A stretch of DNA of 58,531 bases from NCBI GenBank assembly GCA_017960565.1, contig JAGCYY010000008.1:1-58531 (forward strand), written 5' to 3'. Each line of letters opens with the position of its first letter. Position 1 is the first letter of the stretch. This stretch comes from a bacterium. Lineage in GTDB: Bacteria > Bacillota_I > Bacilli_A > Izemoplasmatales > UBA1188. A program made the translations under genes and the position numbers. Under the pieces are notes generated by a model. It was not told where the DNA came from, did not search any database, and was given only the letters and a program-made list of their open reading frames with translations. This document shows positions 9,501 through 19,457 of the stretch, in pieces.

Positions 9501-9882
9501 CGTTATTAGATAGAATTTTTTCTAATTTTTTGTATTCATCTTTATCAAAGATAGATTTCCTATCTAATCTATTTAAAGTAGGATAAGAACGAATCTTATT
9601 TTCATCGTCAATATCAACATATGAAACGCCATAATCGCATAGTAAAAATTGGTAATAGAGTTCAGCGCTTTGATTACCATTTGTTAAAATATTTTCAAGT
9701 TCTGTGTATGCTTCATCGAATTCAAGACGATTTCTTAGTTTAACTGCGTTATCAAATAAACCATTTTCTGTTGGACCGATGTAAAAGTCTTTTCTGCAAA
9801 ATTTACAATGGCAAATATTCATTGAAGAATCAATCAAATTTTCACCATGGCAGTTAGGACATTTGATTAGTATTTCTGACAT
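6589..9882 (-). CDS. Zinc ribbon-TIR-helical repeat-multispanning membrane protein
   Basis: The 1097-residue product starts with a zinc ribbon (Cys8, 11, 26, 29). A TIR domain spans about residues 155-300, with box 1 FDIFICYKR, a VFFAEETLHHEFAG loop and IWVKNEWQRF. The Glu in the last motif sits where TIR NADases keep their catalytic glutamate. A long helical region with TPR-like pieces follows (about 340-860), and then roughly six transmembrane segments in the last 220 residues. TIR proteins beginning with zinc ribbons are widespread in gut Firmicutes; their role is not settled as far as I know. It is the last gene of a tight cassette, its start touching the end of the protease gene. Possible roles are NAD+-cleaving defence effector or membrane-stress signalling; both are inference. 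Confidence 0.8.
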   Translation of the reverse strand: MSEILIKCPNCHGENLIDSSMNICHCKFCRKDFYIGPTENGLFDNAVKLRNRLEFDEAYTELENILTNGNQSAELYYQFLLCDYGVSYVDIDDENKIRSYPTLNRLDRKSIFDKDEYKKLEKILSNNEEQLKIYKERLEEIDKLRADSIKLMEKQEPFDIFICYKRTKKIEGEDYLTKDSETARRLYDKFTKWGLKVFFAEETLHHEFAGKAFEPIIYSALMSSKIFILVCSSPKEPEILSSIWVKNEWQRFKKRVEIEGDDKIRFVPVFDNGFQPEQLPRQIQKAGFQGVVLNDEFDKSIANVINSVVKKKGQKRIDEILIKTDNININVATTNITLNAFKGYQLQNLDVSQEALYRMALSDMKADNKRSYGKAYKSLNEITKNNSHNFNANLAKIKCDFETPFDSSIDDYSLYRVLGSKNYDKFLNDFIDLISINDNNQESTQETFFKIFKNTIDYTFKISSFSTFSKIISENPNENPYLILFSTLKSSKKETKQKADALKRVFLNSIFNYNEKNINFKEYETFINDSINRIFVPIYASFGEDGSYELINLYYTTQKYLLYKYKLNKFLTRLIDNLIERILEIHPYYDMALLIKFFRINHFNYSYQKDIYMDDETDQQDEETKDLGKNISLYCGEDYVSIIKHFNKIDIEDENIKEDYSNLYFILGKILKGGYVWKEDEFGPFSFAYEQIIDYINQKPEKNEKRKIPKIAFEAAKAFFELLPSSKIKNTTYMNKLIEIGDTFTINNYFEEGEVFYQEALTYNEDSLDILWKLVKCEMKCKTNFEMFIVKKNMHDCISFKNLIEKYISKYPEKVNVHENFYSCVENTKNGRQKDKKGYKKLFGYLSNMDIASNKVTPVGEIVDNFNNGNYYSMSKALYFDSNQDKYGTHIFFIPFIFSIIFSLILFVLGLFRSDIPYWMIPIIGLSFIVLMIIFFNKKALFGRHQTLVSIDGYNTVYKKGRLAASVYKFIIILFFFVLFGGLLFFQTNFYPFYFLSYLDDIKVFKIIFSILFALLTISFLTFGNLKGAKINKVSSASLGASLILYFTSICAILVLGDVFLNIDPIYPVPYISPFVFSSLGVIVAVTYIRLFFNKIL

Positions 9883-10619
9883 TATGTATTAATTCTCCAT
9901 TCTTTTAGAATGCATTTTATATGATTGATTGGAATAAAATAACTCATAGAAAAAGCTTCAAGTCTAATAGATCTACATATAGCAACAACTTCTCCTTTTT
10001 CATTAAATAGAGGACCACCACTATTGCCAGGATTTATTGCAACATCAGACATTATATATGTACCATCATTCATTTTTCTACATCTATCAGATACAATACC
10101 TCTTGTGATTGATATGCCTTCACCTTTAGGATTTCCAATTGCAACTACTTCTTCGCCATTTTTTAGATAATCACTATCACCTAATTTTAAAGCTTGAAGT
10201 TTATCATCTGTATCTAATTTTAATAATGCAACATCATTATCGCCAAAAGGAGGATTACAATAAACCGATGTTGCTTTATATGTTTTATTTGCAACATCTA
10301 CATATAAATTATTGCTAGCTCTCTTAGCCTCATTATTATATACAACATGTGAATTTGTAATTACATATCCATCTTTGGTTAAAACAAAACCAGCTCCAGT
10401 AGAACTATTTTCAACATCATGAATTATAGCAACTCCATTAATAGTTTTTTCATAAACATCACTAGCTGACAAATTTAATATTTTTGAAGTAGGATCAAGT
10501 TGTTCTTGTACTTTTTTTATTTCAAAATCAGAATATGAGTACGTATTTCTGCAAAATTTGCATTTATATCCAGTACCAATATTCATCAATTCTGATCCAC
10601 AGTTTTTGCAAATTGGCAT
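9882..10619 (-). CDS. Zinc ribbon-trypsin-like serine protease (S1C/HtrA type, no PDZ)
   Basis: A 245-residue protein with an N-terminal zinc ribbon (CKNC and CKFC pairs within the first 25 residues) joined to a chymotrypsin-fold protease. The triad is visible: His in VITNSHVV, Asp in NDVALLKLD, Ser in NPGNSGGPLF. HtrA proteases normally have a signal or membrane anchor and one or more PDZ domains; this has neither, so it should act in the cytosol. It sits between the SPFH gene (start 3 bases beyond the SPFH stop) and the TIR gene (end touches its start). A protease encoded next to a TIR protein suggests activation or turnover of a partner, which is inference. Confidence 0.85.
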   Translation of the reverse strand: MPICKNCGSELMNIGTGYKCKFCRNTYSYSDFEIKKVQEQLDPTSKILNLSASDVYEKTINGVAIIHDVENSSTGAGFVLTKDGYVITNSHVVYNNEAKRASNNLYVDVANKTYKATSVYCNPPFGDNDVALLKLDTDDKLQALKLGDSDYLKNGEEVVAIGNPKGEGISITRGIVSDRCRKMNDGTYIMSDVAINPGNSGGPLFNEKGEVVAICRSIRLEAFSMSYFIPINHIKCILKEWRINT

Positions 10620-10621
10620 AA

Positions 10622-11740
10622 TTATATTTCCTTTCCACAGCTTGGACAGAATTTACCTTTAGATGTTAATACTTTGCCACAATGTGGGCATTTTTTCTCT
10701 ATTGCTTTTAATTGCTCACCGCATTTTGGACAGTAAACAGAATCTTTTTCAACTTCATTTCCGCATTTAGGGCAATATGAAGAAGATTTTGTTGTCTTTG
10801 GTTCTTCTTTTTGATGTTTTGGATAGCCAAGAACTTTAATAACTTCAAGATATTTTTCGTAATCTTCTCTTCTAAGATTAATGAGATATTTTTCTCGTTC
10901 CCATTCTTTATCATCTAATCTTTCAATCTCATCAGCAATTTCTTTAGTATCTTTCTTGAAATTATATTTTTCTCTTTCTTCATGAAGAACTTGTTCAATA
11001 GCGTTTCTCTCTTCATCAGGAATATTTAATTTATCAATAATGAAAATAGGAACAAATAATCCATATTGTTCATTTAGTGTTTCCGATACAAGAGGTTGAA
11101 TCTTTTCTGCAATTTCTAATGCATGATTAGTAACATCAATATAATTTAAATGTAAACCATTAATTACATTTACAATTTCATTTCTTACTACTTGAGAGAC
11201 GATTGGAGTAATTCTATCTAATAGATTATCCATATTGAAAGAACGATTAGAACCTACTAAACTTGAATGGAATTTTTCCACATTAGATATCTTTATGTCG
11301 TAATATCCAATAGATCTAAATGATACTGGGAGATGAGTTTCTGTATCCCTTGTCCTAATTGGTTCTGATAATCCCCAGTATGCATGATATGCATAAGTTG
11401 GATTATAAACAATTAAGTCAATTGTCTTTTTTTCTTTTAAATATTTCTTACTACCAAATAAACATTTTTTATGTTTTTCTTTTTCTTCATAAAGTGGATA
11501 AGCTCCATTAGATAAAATAGGAGATCTTACACCATCTTTTATTAAAATAGCTACATTTGGGTCCGAAATAACGATTTTTGCATCAGCACTAGCAACATCT
11601 CCATATACTCTAAAAAACATTGAATCATTATCATTTTCAATTCTAATTTTTAGAATACGGCTTGGAAGATCAATTTTACCATTTGATTTGCTATTTAGTT
11701 CAAAGGTATCTACAGCTTTCATCTCTTCTTCATTTTTCAT
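10622..11740 (-). CDS. SPFH-domain protein with tandem C-terminal zinc ribbons
   Basis: A 372-residue protein with a stomatin/prohibitin-like (SPFH) core, often annotated as virion-core-protein-like, over about residues 30-280. It includes the charged helical stretch EERNAIEQVLHEEREKYNF. Three CxxC-based zinc-binding knuckles follow at the C-terminus (CPKCG, CPKCG, CPHCG, CPSCG). SPFH proteins build oligomeric membrane-associated scaffolds, but I see no transmembrane segment here. It is first in the cassette with the protease and TIR protein, behind a good promoter and an AGAGGAA ribosome site. A scaffold role for the other two is inference. Confidence 0.8.
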   Translation of the reverse strand: MKNEEEMKAVDTFELNSKSNGKIDLPSRILKIRIENDNDSMFFRVYGDVASADAKIVISDPNVAILIKDGVRSPILSNGAYPLYEEKEKHKKCLFGSKKYLKEKKTIDLIVYNPTYAYHAYWGLSEPIRTRDTETHLPVSFRSIGYYDIKISNVEKFHSSLVGSNRSFNMDNLLDRITPIVSQVVRNEIVNVINGLHLNYIDVTNHALEIAEKIQPLVSETLNEQYGLFVPIFIIDKLNIPDEERNAIEQVLHEEREKYNFKKDTKEIADEIERLDDKEWEREKYLINLRREDYEKYLEVIKVLGYPKHQKEEPKTTKSSSYCPKCGNEVEKDSVYCPKCGEQLKAIEKKCPHCGKVLTSKGKFCPSCGKEI

Positions 11741-11775
11741 GTCTATTCCTCTTCTTTAAAAATAATATTATTTTT

Positions 11776-11804
11776 ATTATAATATGTTAAACAATATAAT
11801 TCAA
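11776..11804 (-). promoter_or_regulatory. Promoter of the SPFH-protease-TIR cassette
   Basis: TTGAAT, 17 bases, TATAAT on the minus strand, about 36 bases upstream of the SPFH start codon. No clear operator was seen next to it. Confidence 0.8.
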
Positions 11805-11862
11805 TATGTAACAAAAAAAATCATTAGGTGTGTAAAATATTTCAAAAATCATTTTTTTGTAT

Positions 11863-11899
11863 AAAAAAGCGTTATAGTGTCAAACTACAACGCTTTTTT
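11863..11899 (-). terminator. Terminator after surE
   Basis: Stem AAAAAAGCGTTGTAG paired with CTATAACGCTTTTTT (one G-U pair), closing the ruvB-to-surE operon. It ends in a T run on the minus strand. Confidence 0.9.
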
Positions 11900-11915
11900 A
11901 CATATAACATAAAAT

Positions 11916-12647
11916 TTATTTTTCGATTATCTTTTTTAATAAATCTATTTTTGATTCATCTTCAAATGATGCTTTAAATGGTGTGATTGAATAATAACCG
12001 TTATCCGAATAATACATATCAGAATCAATTGGATATATACTCTTTTTGCCATTTCTTTTGATTGTCGAAAAGACTTTATCGCCATTATCTACAAGATGAG
12101 TATATTCAATTGGAATATTGTATATTCTACCAACTCTTATTCCCTTTCCTTTATAACTATAATGTGATTTTGGAAAATTAACATTTAAGAATGGAGCTAC
12201 ATCTAATAATTTATTATCAAATATATATTTGAGAATATATTCAGCTCTTTTTTCATAATTTGATTCATGAAAATCACCAGATAAACAGATTGTTTTAATA
12301 CCTGAAAGACTTGATACTATTCCAGCTCCAACTGTGCCTGAAAATAATGCGTCTTTTCCTTCGTTTAGGCCTTTGTTTATTCCAGAGACACAAAGATCAA
12401 ATTTAATATTTTCAAAATAATTTAATCCTAGTGCCATTGAATCACCTGGGGTACCATCTACTTTGATTGTTTTGTTATCGATAACACTATAGGGAATTAT
12501 ATCTCTAAATGTCAAAGAAATAGATGATCCACTTTTTTCAGTGCTTGGTGCAGATACATAGACATCACCATATTTAGAAAGAACTTTTTTTAATATGGTT
12601 AGACCTTCTTTATCATAACCATCATCATTAGAAATTAATATATTCAT
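11916..12647 (-). CDS. surE: 5'/3'-nucleotidase SurE
   Basis: Metal-dependent nucleoside monophosphate phosphatase. The canonical N-terminus MNILISNDDGYDKEGL holds the DD metal ligands, and SGSSISLTF, DGTPGDSMALGL and SGINKGLNEG give the rest of the active site. The start at 12647 matches family N-termini. A longer reading from a TTG at 12689 adds 14 residues unlike the family. The ribosome site before 12647 is weak, so translation may be coupled to ftsZ, whose stop is at 12691. It is last in its operon. Length from this start is 243 residues, normal for SurE. Confidence 0.94.
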   Translation of the reverse strand: MNILISNDDGYDKEGLTILKKVLSKYGDVYVSAPSTEKSGSSISLTFRDIIPYSVIDNKTIKVDGTPGDSMALGLNYFENIKFDLCVSGINKGLNEGKDALFSGTVGAGIVSSLSGIKTICLSGDFHESNYEKRAEYILKYIFDNKLLDVAPFLNVNFPKSHYSYKGKGIRVGRIYNIPIEYTHLVDNGDKVFSTIKRNGKKSIYPIDSDMYYSDNGYYSITPFKASFEDESKIDLLKKIIEK

Positions 12648-12690
12648 ATTATTTTCTAAGCCAAGGTGGTACAGATTCACCTTCATCAAA

Positions 12691-13794
12691 TCAATCTCTA
12701 TTTTGTTTTTCTTCTTTTCTGGTCAGTTTTTCTTGTTTTCTTTGTTCACGACGAGAAAGAGGCTTTCCGAACATATTGTCAAATGCTTCTTCATCTTCAT
12801 CACCGATTTCACCTTCAGGTGTTCTTGAATTTTGAAGTGGATCTGTCGCAAATCCAGTTGCGATAACAGTGACAACTATTTCATCACCTAAATCAGGATT
12901 TATGGCACAACCATAGATAACTTTTAATTCTGTAGATGAAGCATTTCTTATTTCTTTTAATACTTCATCAACTTCATAAAGTGACATTTGTACACTTGAT
13001 GTAATATTGATAATGGCATAAGTTGCACCATTAATAGATGTTTCAAGAAGTGATGATTTAATTGCGAGTTGTGCAGCGTCTCTAGTTCTTGTTTCACCTT
13101 TAGCAACGCCGATTCCCATAAGAGCTGTACCTCTATTAGACATAACTGTCTTAATATCGGCAAAATCGACATTTATGACACCGGCAACGTCAATGATTTC
13201 AGTTATACCTTGTACGCCTTGACGAAGAACATTATCAGCCATTCTGAAGGCTTCAAGATATGGTGTATGACGACCAGTTATTTGAAGTAATCTATCATTA
13301 GGGATGACGATAAGAGTATCGACATGTTTTTTGAATTCTTCAAGTGCTTCAACAGCGACTACAGTACGATGTTTTCCTTCAAAACTAAATGGTTTTGTGA
13401 CAACACCAACTGTCAAGCATTTCATATCTTTTGCGATTCTTGCGATGACAGGAGCAGCACCAGAACCAGTTCCACCACCCATTCCAGCAGTGATGAAAAC
13501 CATATCAGCACCCGATAATGCTTCTCTGATTTCATCTTCATTTTCAATTGCTGCAAGACGTCCTACTTCTGGTTTAGCACCAGCACCAAGACCACCTGTA
13601 GTCTTTTTGCCAATTAAGATTCTAGTATCAGCTTTTGAGTTTCTTAAGGCTTGGGAATCTGTGTTCACAGAAACAAATTCTACGCCACTAACGCCATTTT
13701 CGATCATACGATCTACAGCGTTACAACCGCCACCGCCGACACCAAATACTTTTATTACGGCTCTCTCATTATATTCATCATAGTCTCCAAACAT
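12691..13794 (-). CDS. ftsZ: Cell division GTPase FtsZ
   Basis: Tubulin-like GTPase forming the division ring. The N-terminal nucleotide site has [13 protein letters not shown], the tubulin signature [13 protein letters not shown] near residue 105, and the catalytic T7 loop [11 protein letters not shown]. At 367 residues it is near usual length. The tail after about residue 320 is acidic and then strongly basic ([18 protein letters not shown]). It does not contain the DxPxFLR-like peptide that binds FtsA and SepF in most bacteria. No ftsA is adjacent; the upstream neighbour is tgt, 11 bases away. The start follows a strong AGGAGG. The altered tail suggests a different membrane tether. Confidence 0.97.
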   Translation of the reverse strand: MFGDYDEYNERAVIKVFGVGGGGCNAVDRMIENGVSGVEFVSVNTDSQALRNSKADTRILIGKKTTGGLGAGAKPEVGRLAAIENEDEIREALSGADMVFITAGMGGGTGSGAAPVIARIAKDMKCLTVGVVTKPFSFEGKHRTVVAVEALEEFKKHVDTLIVIPNDRLLQITGRHTPYLEAFRMADNVLRQGVQGITEIIDVAGVINVDFADIKTVMSNRGTALMGIGVAKGETRTRDAAQLAIKSSLLETSINGATYAIINITSSVQMSLYEVDEVLKEIRNASSTELKVIYGCAINPDLGDEIVVTVIATGFATDPLQNSRTPEGEIGDEDEEAFDNMFGKPLSRREQRKQEKLTRKEEKQNRD

Positions 13795-13805
13795 ATTGAA
13801 TCCTC

Positions 13806-15508
<1,703 letters not shown>

Positions 15509-15513
15509 ATTTT

Positions 15514-16563
15514 TTATTCCTCTATTTTTCTAATTTTATTTGTGATATACATTGAATCTCCAAAACTGAAGAATCTAAATTTATTATCTACTGCATATTT
15601 ATAAGCATTCATTATATTTTCTTTAGATGCAAGAGCTGATACCAACATAATTAATGTTGATTTTGGAAGATGGAAATTCGTGATTAATTCATCGATTGCT
15701 TTAAATTTATATCCAGGATAGATGAATATAGATGTTTCACTTGTTTCTTCCCTAAATTCATTATATTTTTGATAATTTGCTTCTAAGGTTCTAAGGCTAG
15801 TAGTACCTACCGCAACAATTTTTTTATTTTCACGTTTTGCACGGTTAAGAATCGCAGCGCTTATAGGAGATATTGTATACGATTCGGTGTGCATCTTATG
15901 TTTTTCAACATCTTCTACTTGTACTGGTCTAAATGTCCCAAGACCAATTGACAGAGTCACTTCGACAATTTCAATTCCAGCATCTCTAATTTTAGTTAAG
16001 ATTTCATTTGTAAAATGAAGTCCGGCGGTTGGAGCTGCACTCGAACCTTTGATTTTTGAATAGACTGTTTGATATCTATCGATATTATCAAGTTTTTTAT
16101 GAATATATGGTGGAAGAGGTACTTCCCCAATTCTATCTAAAACTTCATAAAATATTCCTTGATATATGAATTCTACTCTTATTATCCCTTCATCAAAGAT
16201 CTCTTTAACAATCGCAACTAATAATCCGTCTTTAAATATGACTTTCGTACCTATTTTAAGTCTTCTTTGCGGTTTTGCGAGACATTCATAAATATTTGAA
16301 CCAAGATCTTTTAAGATTAAGAGTTCAATTTTAGCTTTAGTGTCTTCTTTTTCGCCAATTATTCTTGCAGGAACAACTTTAGTGTTGTTTATAACTAAGA
16401 CTGAATTTTTATCTAGATATTCTAAGATGTTAAAAAATCTATCTTCTTTAATATCCCCCGTGTTCTTATCTAATATTAGAAGTCTAGAACTGCTTCTATC
16501 AGTGATTGGTGTTTGAGCGACAAGATCTAAAGGAAGGTAATAATCAAAATCATCTGTCTTCAT
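15514..16563 (-). CDS. queA: S-adenosylmethionine:tRNA ribosyltransferase-isomerase QueA
   Basis: Converts preQ1-34 in tRNA to epoxyqueuosine using the ribosyl part of SAM. Family motifs visible are SSRLLILDKNTGDI, VLVINNTKVVPARI, SSAAPTAGLHFT, a HKMHTESYTI segment and the near-C-terminal TNFHLPKSTLIMLVSAL. Length 349 is normal. Its start overlaps the end of ruvB by one base, indicating translational coupling. Confidence 0.96.
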   Translation of the reverse strand: MKTDDFDYYLPLDLVAQTPITDRSSSRLLILDKNTGDIKEDRFFNILEYLDKNSVLVINNTKVVPARIIGEKEDTKAKIELLILKDLGSNIYECLAKPQRRLKIGTKVIFKDGLLVAIVKEIFDEGIIRVEFIYQGIFYEVLDRIGEVPLPPYIHKKLDNIDRYQTVYSKIKGSSAAPTAGLHFTNEILTKIRDAGIEIVEVTLSIGLGTFRPVQVEDVEKHKMHTESYTISPISAAILNRAKRENKKIVAVGTTSLRTLEANYQKYNEFREETSETSIFIYPGYKFKAIDELITNFHLPKSTLIMLVSALASKENIMNAYKYAVDNKFRFFSFGDSMYITNKIRKIEE

Positions 16564-17555
16564 TAGAAAATATCCTTCTTTAAGTGCTTATAAGCTTTTG
16601 GAGTAGCGATTCTTCCTCTTGCGGTTCTTTGAATATAACCACTCTTTATTAGATATGGTTCATAAACATTTTCTAAAGTTATTCTATCTTCAGAAAGAGC
16701 TGATGCAAGATTATCAACACCAACTGGCCCTCCACGGAAATGATCCATGAGAGTTATGAGATAATCTCTGTCTCTATCATCTAAGCCATTTTCATCGATA
16801 TTTAGACTCTTTAATGTCTTAAGAGTGATATCTAGTGTCACAGTACCATTGTTGTAGACATCTGCATAATCTCTGATACGTTTAAAAATACGATTTGTGA
16901 TACGAGGAGTACCACGGCTTCTTCTTGCGACTTCAATAGTGCTATTTTCATCGATCTTATTACCATAGATTCTTGCGGTTCTTTCACAGATGAGTTTTAA
17001 TTCATTTTCACTATAAAAATCGAGTTTATATGTGAGACCAAAACGATCACGAAGTGGACCTGTAAGCATTCCATAAGCTGTAGTTGCACCAATAAGTGTG
17101 AATGGTGGAAGGTCTAATCTTATTGTTTTAGCATCAGAATCTCTACCGATTACGATATCTATCACAAAATCTTCCATAGCGCTATATAATGTCTCACTAA
17201 CAACTTTTGGAAGTCTGTGAATTTCATCGATAAATAAACAGTCATATGGCTGAAGTTGAGAAAGAATTGCGGCTAAATCTCCAGTTTTTTCGATTGCAGG
17301 ACCAGAAATAACTGTGATATTTGCGCCCATTTCATTGGCAATTACTTGCGCTAAAGTAGTCTTTCCTAAGCCTTGAGGACCATATAAGAGAACGTGGTCT
17401 ATAGGTTCTTTTCTTTGTTTAGCGGCTTTGATTGAAACCTCTAACATTTCTTTGATTTGTTCCTGACCGACGTATTCTTTTAGATATTGAGGTCTTAAAA
17501 ATTGTTCTTCTTCAAGCTTTTCTCGATAATTTTTAAGTTCAGATGTTGTACTCAT
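16563..17555 (-). CDS. ruvB: Holliday junction branch-migration helicase RuvB
   Basis: Hexameric AAA+ motor of RuvAB. Walker A is GPQGLGKTTLA near residue 61 (Gln where Pro is usual), Walker B LFIDEIHRL, sensor 1 IGATTAYGMLTGPLRDRFG, and a C-terminal winged helix ending ARGRIATPKAYKHL. Length 330 is normal. It heads the operon with queA, pduL, tgt, ftsZ and surE. The usual partner ruvA is not adjacent, and no ruvA is seen in this window. A very strong AAGGAGGAGG ribosome site precedes the ATG. Confidence 0.97.
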   Translation of the reverse strand: MSTTSELKNYREKLEEEQFLRPQYLKEYVGQEQIKEMLEVSIKAAKQRKEPIDHVLLYGPQGLGKTTLAQVIANEMGANITVISGPAIEKTGDLAAILSQLQPYDCLFIDEIHRLPKVVSETLYSAMEDFVIDIVIGRDSDAKTIRLDLPPFTLIGATTAYGMLTGPLRDRFGLTYKLDFYSENELKLICERTARIYGNKIDENSTIEVARRSRGTPRITNRIFKRIRDYADVYNNGTVTLDITLKTLKSLNIDENGLDDRDRDYLITLMDHFRGGPVGVDNLASALSEDRITLENVYEPYLIKSGYIQRTARGRIATPKAYKHLKKDIF

Positions 17556-17576
17556 ATGAATCCTCCTCCTTTTCTA

Positions 17577-17602
17577 ATTATAACATAGATAATCTAGATT
17601 AT
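17577..17602 (-). promoter_or_regulatory. Promoter of the ruvB operon with a palindrome in the spacer
   Basis: Extended -10 TGTTATAAT (-10 at 17577-17582) on the minus strand with no good -35. A perfect 14-base palindrome, ATAATCTAGATTAT (17589-17602), covers the spacer and might be an operator. Confidence 0.6.
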
Positions 17603-17616
17603 AATTAGAAATTATT

Positions 17617-17650
17617 AAAAAACCTGCCGAATTAATTGTAGGCAGGTTTT
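17617..17650 (-). terminator. Terminator after hydA
   Basis: Stem AAAACCTGCC paired with GGCAGGTTTT around a 12-base loop, followed by T residues on the minus strand, 14 bases past the hydA stop. Confidence 0.9.
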
Positions 17651-17663
17651 AGTGGTTTTATAA

Positions 17664-19445
17664 TTAATTTTCAGGGAATCTTACTCTATCAGCATTATAG
17701 CTTGTGTGGAGTAATTCTTCACTTCTTTCAGATAGAGGTTCACCAAAATAATTCTTATATAATTCTTGAATTTGAGGGTTATTGTGAGATTGACGAATTG
17801 GCAATCTTTCATCTTCATCATAGAGAACTTTAGCTCTCTTTTCACGATATGTATCTAAGATGTTGTCATCTTCATTAGGTAGGAAACAAGGTTTAACATA
17901 AGGTTGACCACCACCATTTATACATCCGCCAGGACAGCACATGATTTCGATGAATGCATATTCGCTCTTGCCAGCTCTAATTTCATCTAATAACACTTTT
18001 GCATTTTTCATTCCAGATGTTACAGCAACTTTTAATTCTGTACCATTAAGGTTGAGAGTTGCTTCTTTAACACCTTCTAATCCTCTAACATCAGTGAATG
18101 TTACAGGGTTAGCTTCTTTACCAGTTAATACTTTATGAGCTGTACGAAGTGCAGCTTCCATAACACCACCAGTTACACCAAATATTACGGCAGCACCAGT
18201 GTAATCTCCGAGTAAATCTGGATCGAATTCTTCTTCTGGAAGTTTAGACCAATTAATGCCAGAACGTTTGATTAATCTAGCAAGTTCTCTAGTTGTTAAG
18301 ACAGCATCGACATCTCTTAATCCATCATGACCATTTTGAGGTCTTATTTCTTCAGTCTTTTTAGCTGTACAAGGCATTACTGATACAACGAAGATATCTT
18401 TTGGATCGATACCTTTTTTCTCAGCCCAATATGTCTTAATTACAGCACCCATCATTTCATGAGGGCTCTTGCATGTAGAAACATTTGGAATTAAATCAGG
18501 ATAATAATATTCTAAATAGTTGATCCAACCAGGTGAACAAGATGTGATTTGTGGTAATGTACCTTTATTTGTGAGTCTATGGATAAGTTCATATCCTTCT
18601 TCCATGATTGTAAGGTCAGCACCAAAGTTAGTGTCATAAACACGATAGAAACCAAGTCTATGAAGTGCTGCAACCATCTTGCCAGTACCACAAGTACCGA
18701 TCTTTTCACCAAATTCTTCAGCAATTGCGCTTCTTACAGCTGGTGCAGTTTGAACGATAACGTATTTGCCTTCAGCCATTGCTTTATCGATTTGTGGAAT
18801 TTCAGACATTTCTGTGAGAGCACCTGTTGGACATACGAGTGTACATTGACCACATTGTAAACATGGTGATGTTGCGAATGATCTATTTCCTGCAGGAGCA
18901 ACTATTGTATTGAATCCACGTTTTTCAAATCCTAAAATACCGATGCCTTGAGCTTTCTTGCATCTTTCAATACATCTGCCACAAAGGATACATTTAGATG
19001 TATCTCTCATAATACCAGGACCTAAAATATCTAAAGTTGTTTCAGTTTTAACACCTTGATATACGCCTTCTCTTGCGCCAGTGATATTCGCAACATGTAA
19101 TAATTCACAGTGGCCATTCTTAACGCATTGTTGGCAGTTCATATTGTGGTTTGAAAGTAATAGTTCTACAGATGTTCTTCTTGCTTTAGTTGCTTTTGGA
19201 GATGAGATTTTGATTTCCATCCCTTCTGAAACTGGATATACGCAAGATGCAACAAGGCCTCTTGCACCTGTTGCTTCAACTAAGCAAACACGGCAAGATG
19301 CGAGTGAGCATTCGCCATGATTGAATGCACAAAGAGATGGAATTTCATAACCACATACTTTGGCAGCTTCGAGGATTGTAAGGCCGGCTTCAACTTGATA
19401 TGGATGACCTTCTATTTTGATGTTTACCATTTTCTTTTCTTCCAT
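17664..19445 (-). CDS. hydA: [FeFe] hydrogenase catalytic subunit (HydA/HndD type)
   Basis: Reduces protons to H2 as part of a trimeric NAD(P)-linked, probably electron-bifurcating enzyme. In order: an N-terminal plant-type 2Fe-2S domain (CAFNHGECSLASCRVC), a His-Cys3 4Fe-4S site (CQQCVKNGHC), and two 4Fe-4S ferredoxin motifs (CILCGRC and CLQCGQC, residues about 150-210). The H-cluster domain has all three signatures: TSCSPGWINYLE, MPCTAKKTEE and EIMCCPGGCINGGGQP. A short C-terminal small-subunit-like tail follows. Length 593 matches group A hydrogenases with this layout. It is last in the hydC-hydB-hydA operon, 12 bases after hydB. Maturases HydEFG are not in the window. Confidence 0.96.
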   Translation of the reverse strand: MEEKKMVNIKIEGHPYQVEAGLTILEAAKVCGYEIPSLCAFNHGECSLASCRVCLVEATGARGLVASCVYPVSEGMEIKISSPKATKARRTSVELLLSNHNMNCQQCVKNGHCELLHVANITGAREGVYQGVKTETTLDILGPGIMRDTSKCILCGRCIERCKKAQGIGILGFEKRGFNTIVAPAGNRSFATSPCLQCGQCTLVCPTGALTEMSEIPQIDKAMAEGKYVIVQTAPAVRSAIAEEFGEKIGTCGTGKMVAALHRLGFYRVYDTNFGADLTIMEEGYELIHRLTNKGTLPQITSCSPGWINYLEYYYPDLIPNVSTCKSPHEMMGAVIKTYWAEKKGIDPKDIFVVSVMPCTAKKTEEIRPQNGHDGLRDVDAVLTTRELARLIKRSGINWSKLPEEEFDPDLLGDYTGAAVIFGVTGGVMEAALRTAHKVLTGKEANPVTFTDVRGLEGVKEATLNLNGTELKVAVTSGMKNAKVLLDEIRAGKSEYAFIEIMCCPGGCINGGGQPYVKPCFLPNEDDNILDTYREKRAKVLYDEDERLPIRQSHNNPQIQELYKNYFGEPLSERSEELLHTSYNADRVRFPEN

Positions 19446-19457
19446 GTCTTATTCCTC

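Noticed and set aside
13304..13783. A 159-codon frame antisense to ftsZ
   Set aside because: It is a mirror of the strongly constrained ftsZ coding frame, with no promoter or ribosome site of its own.
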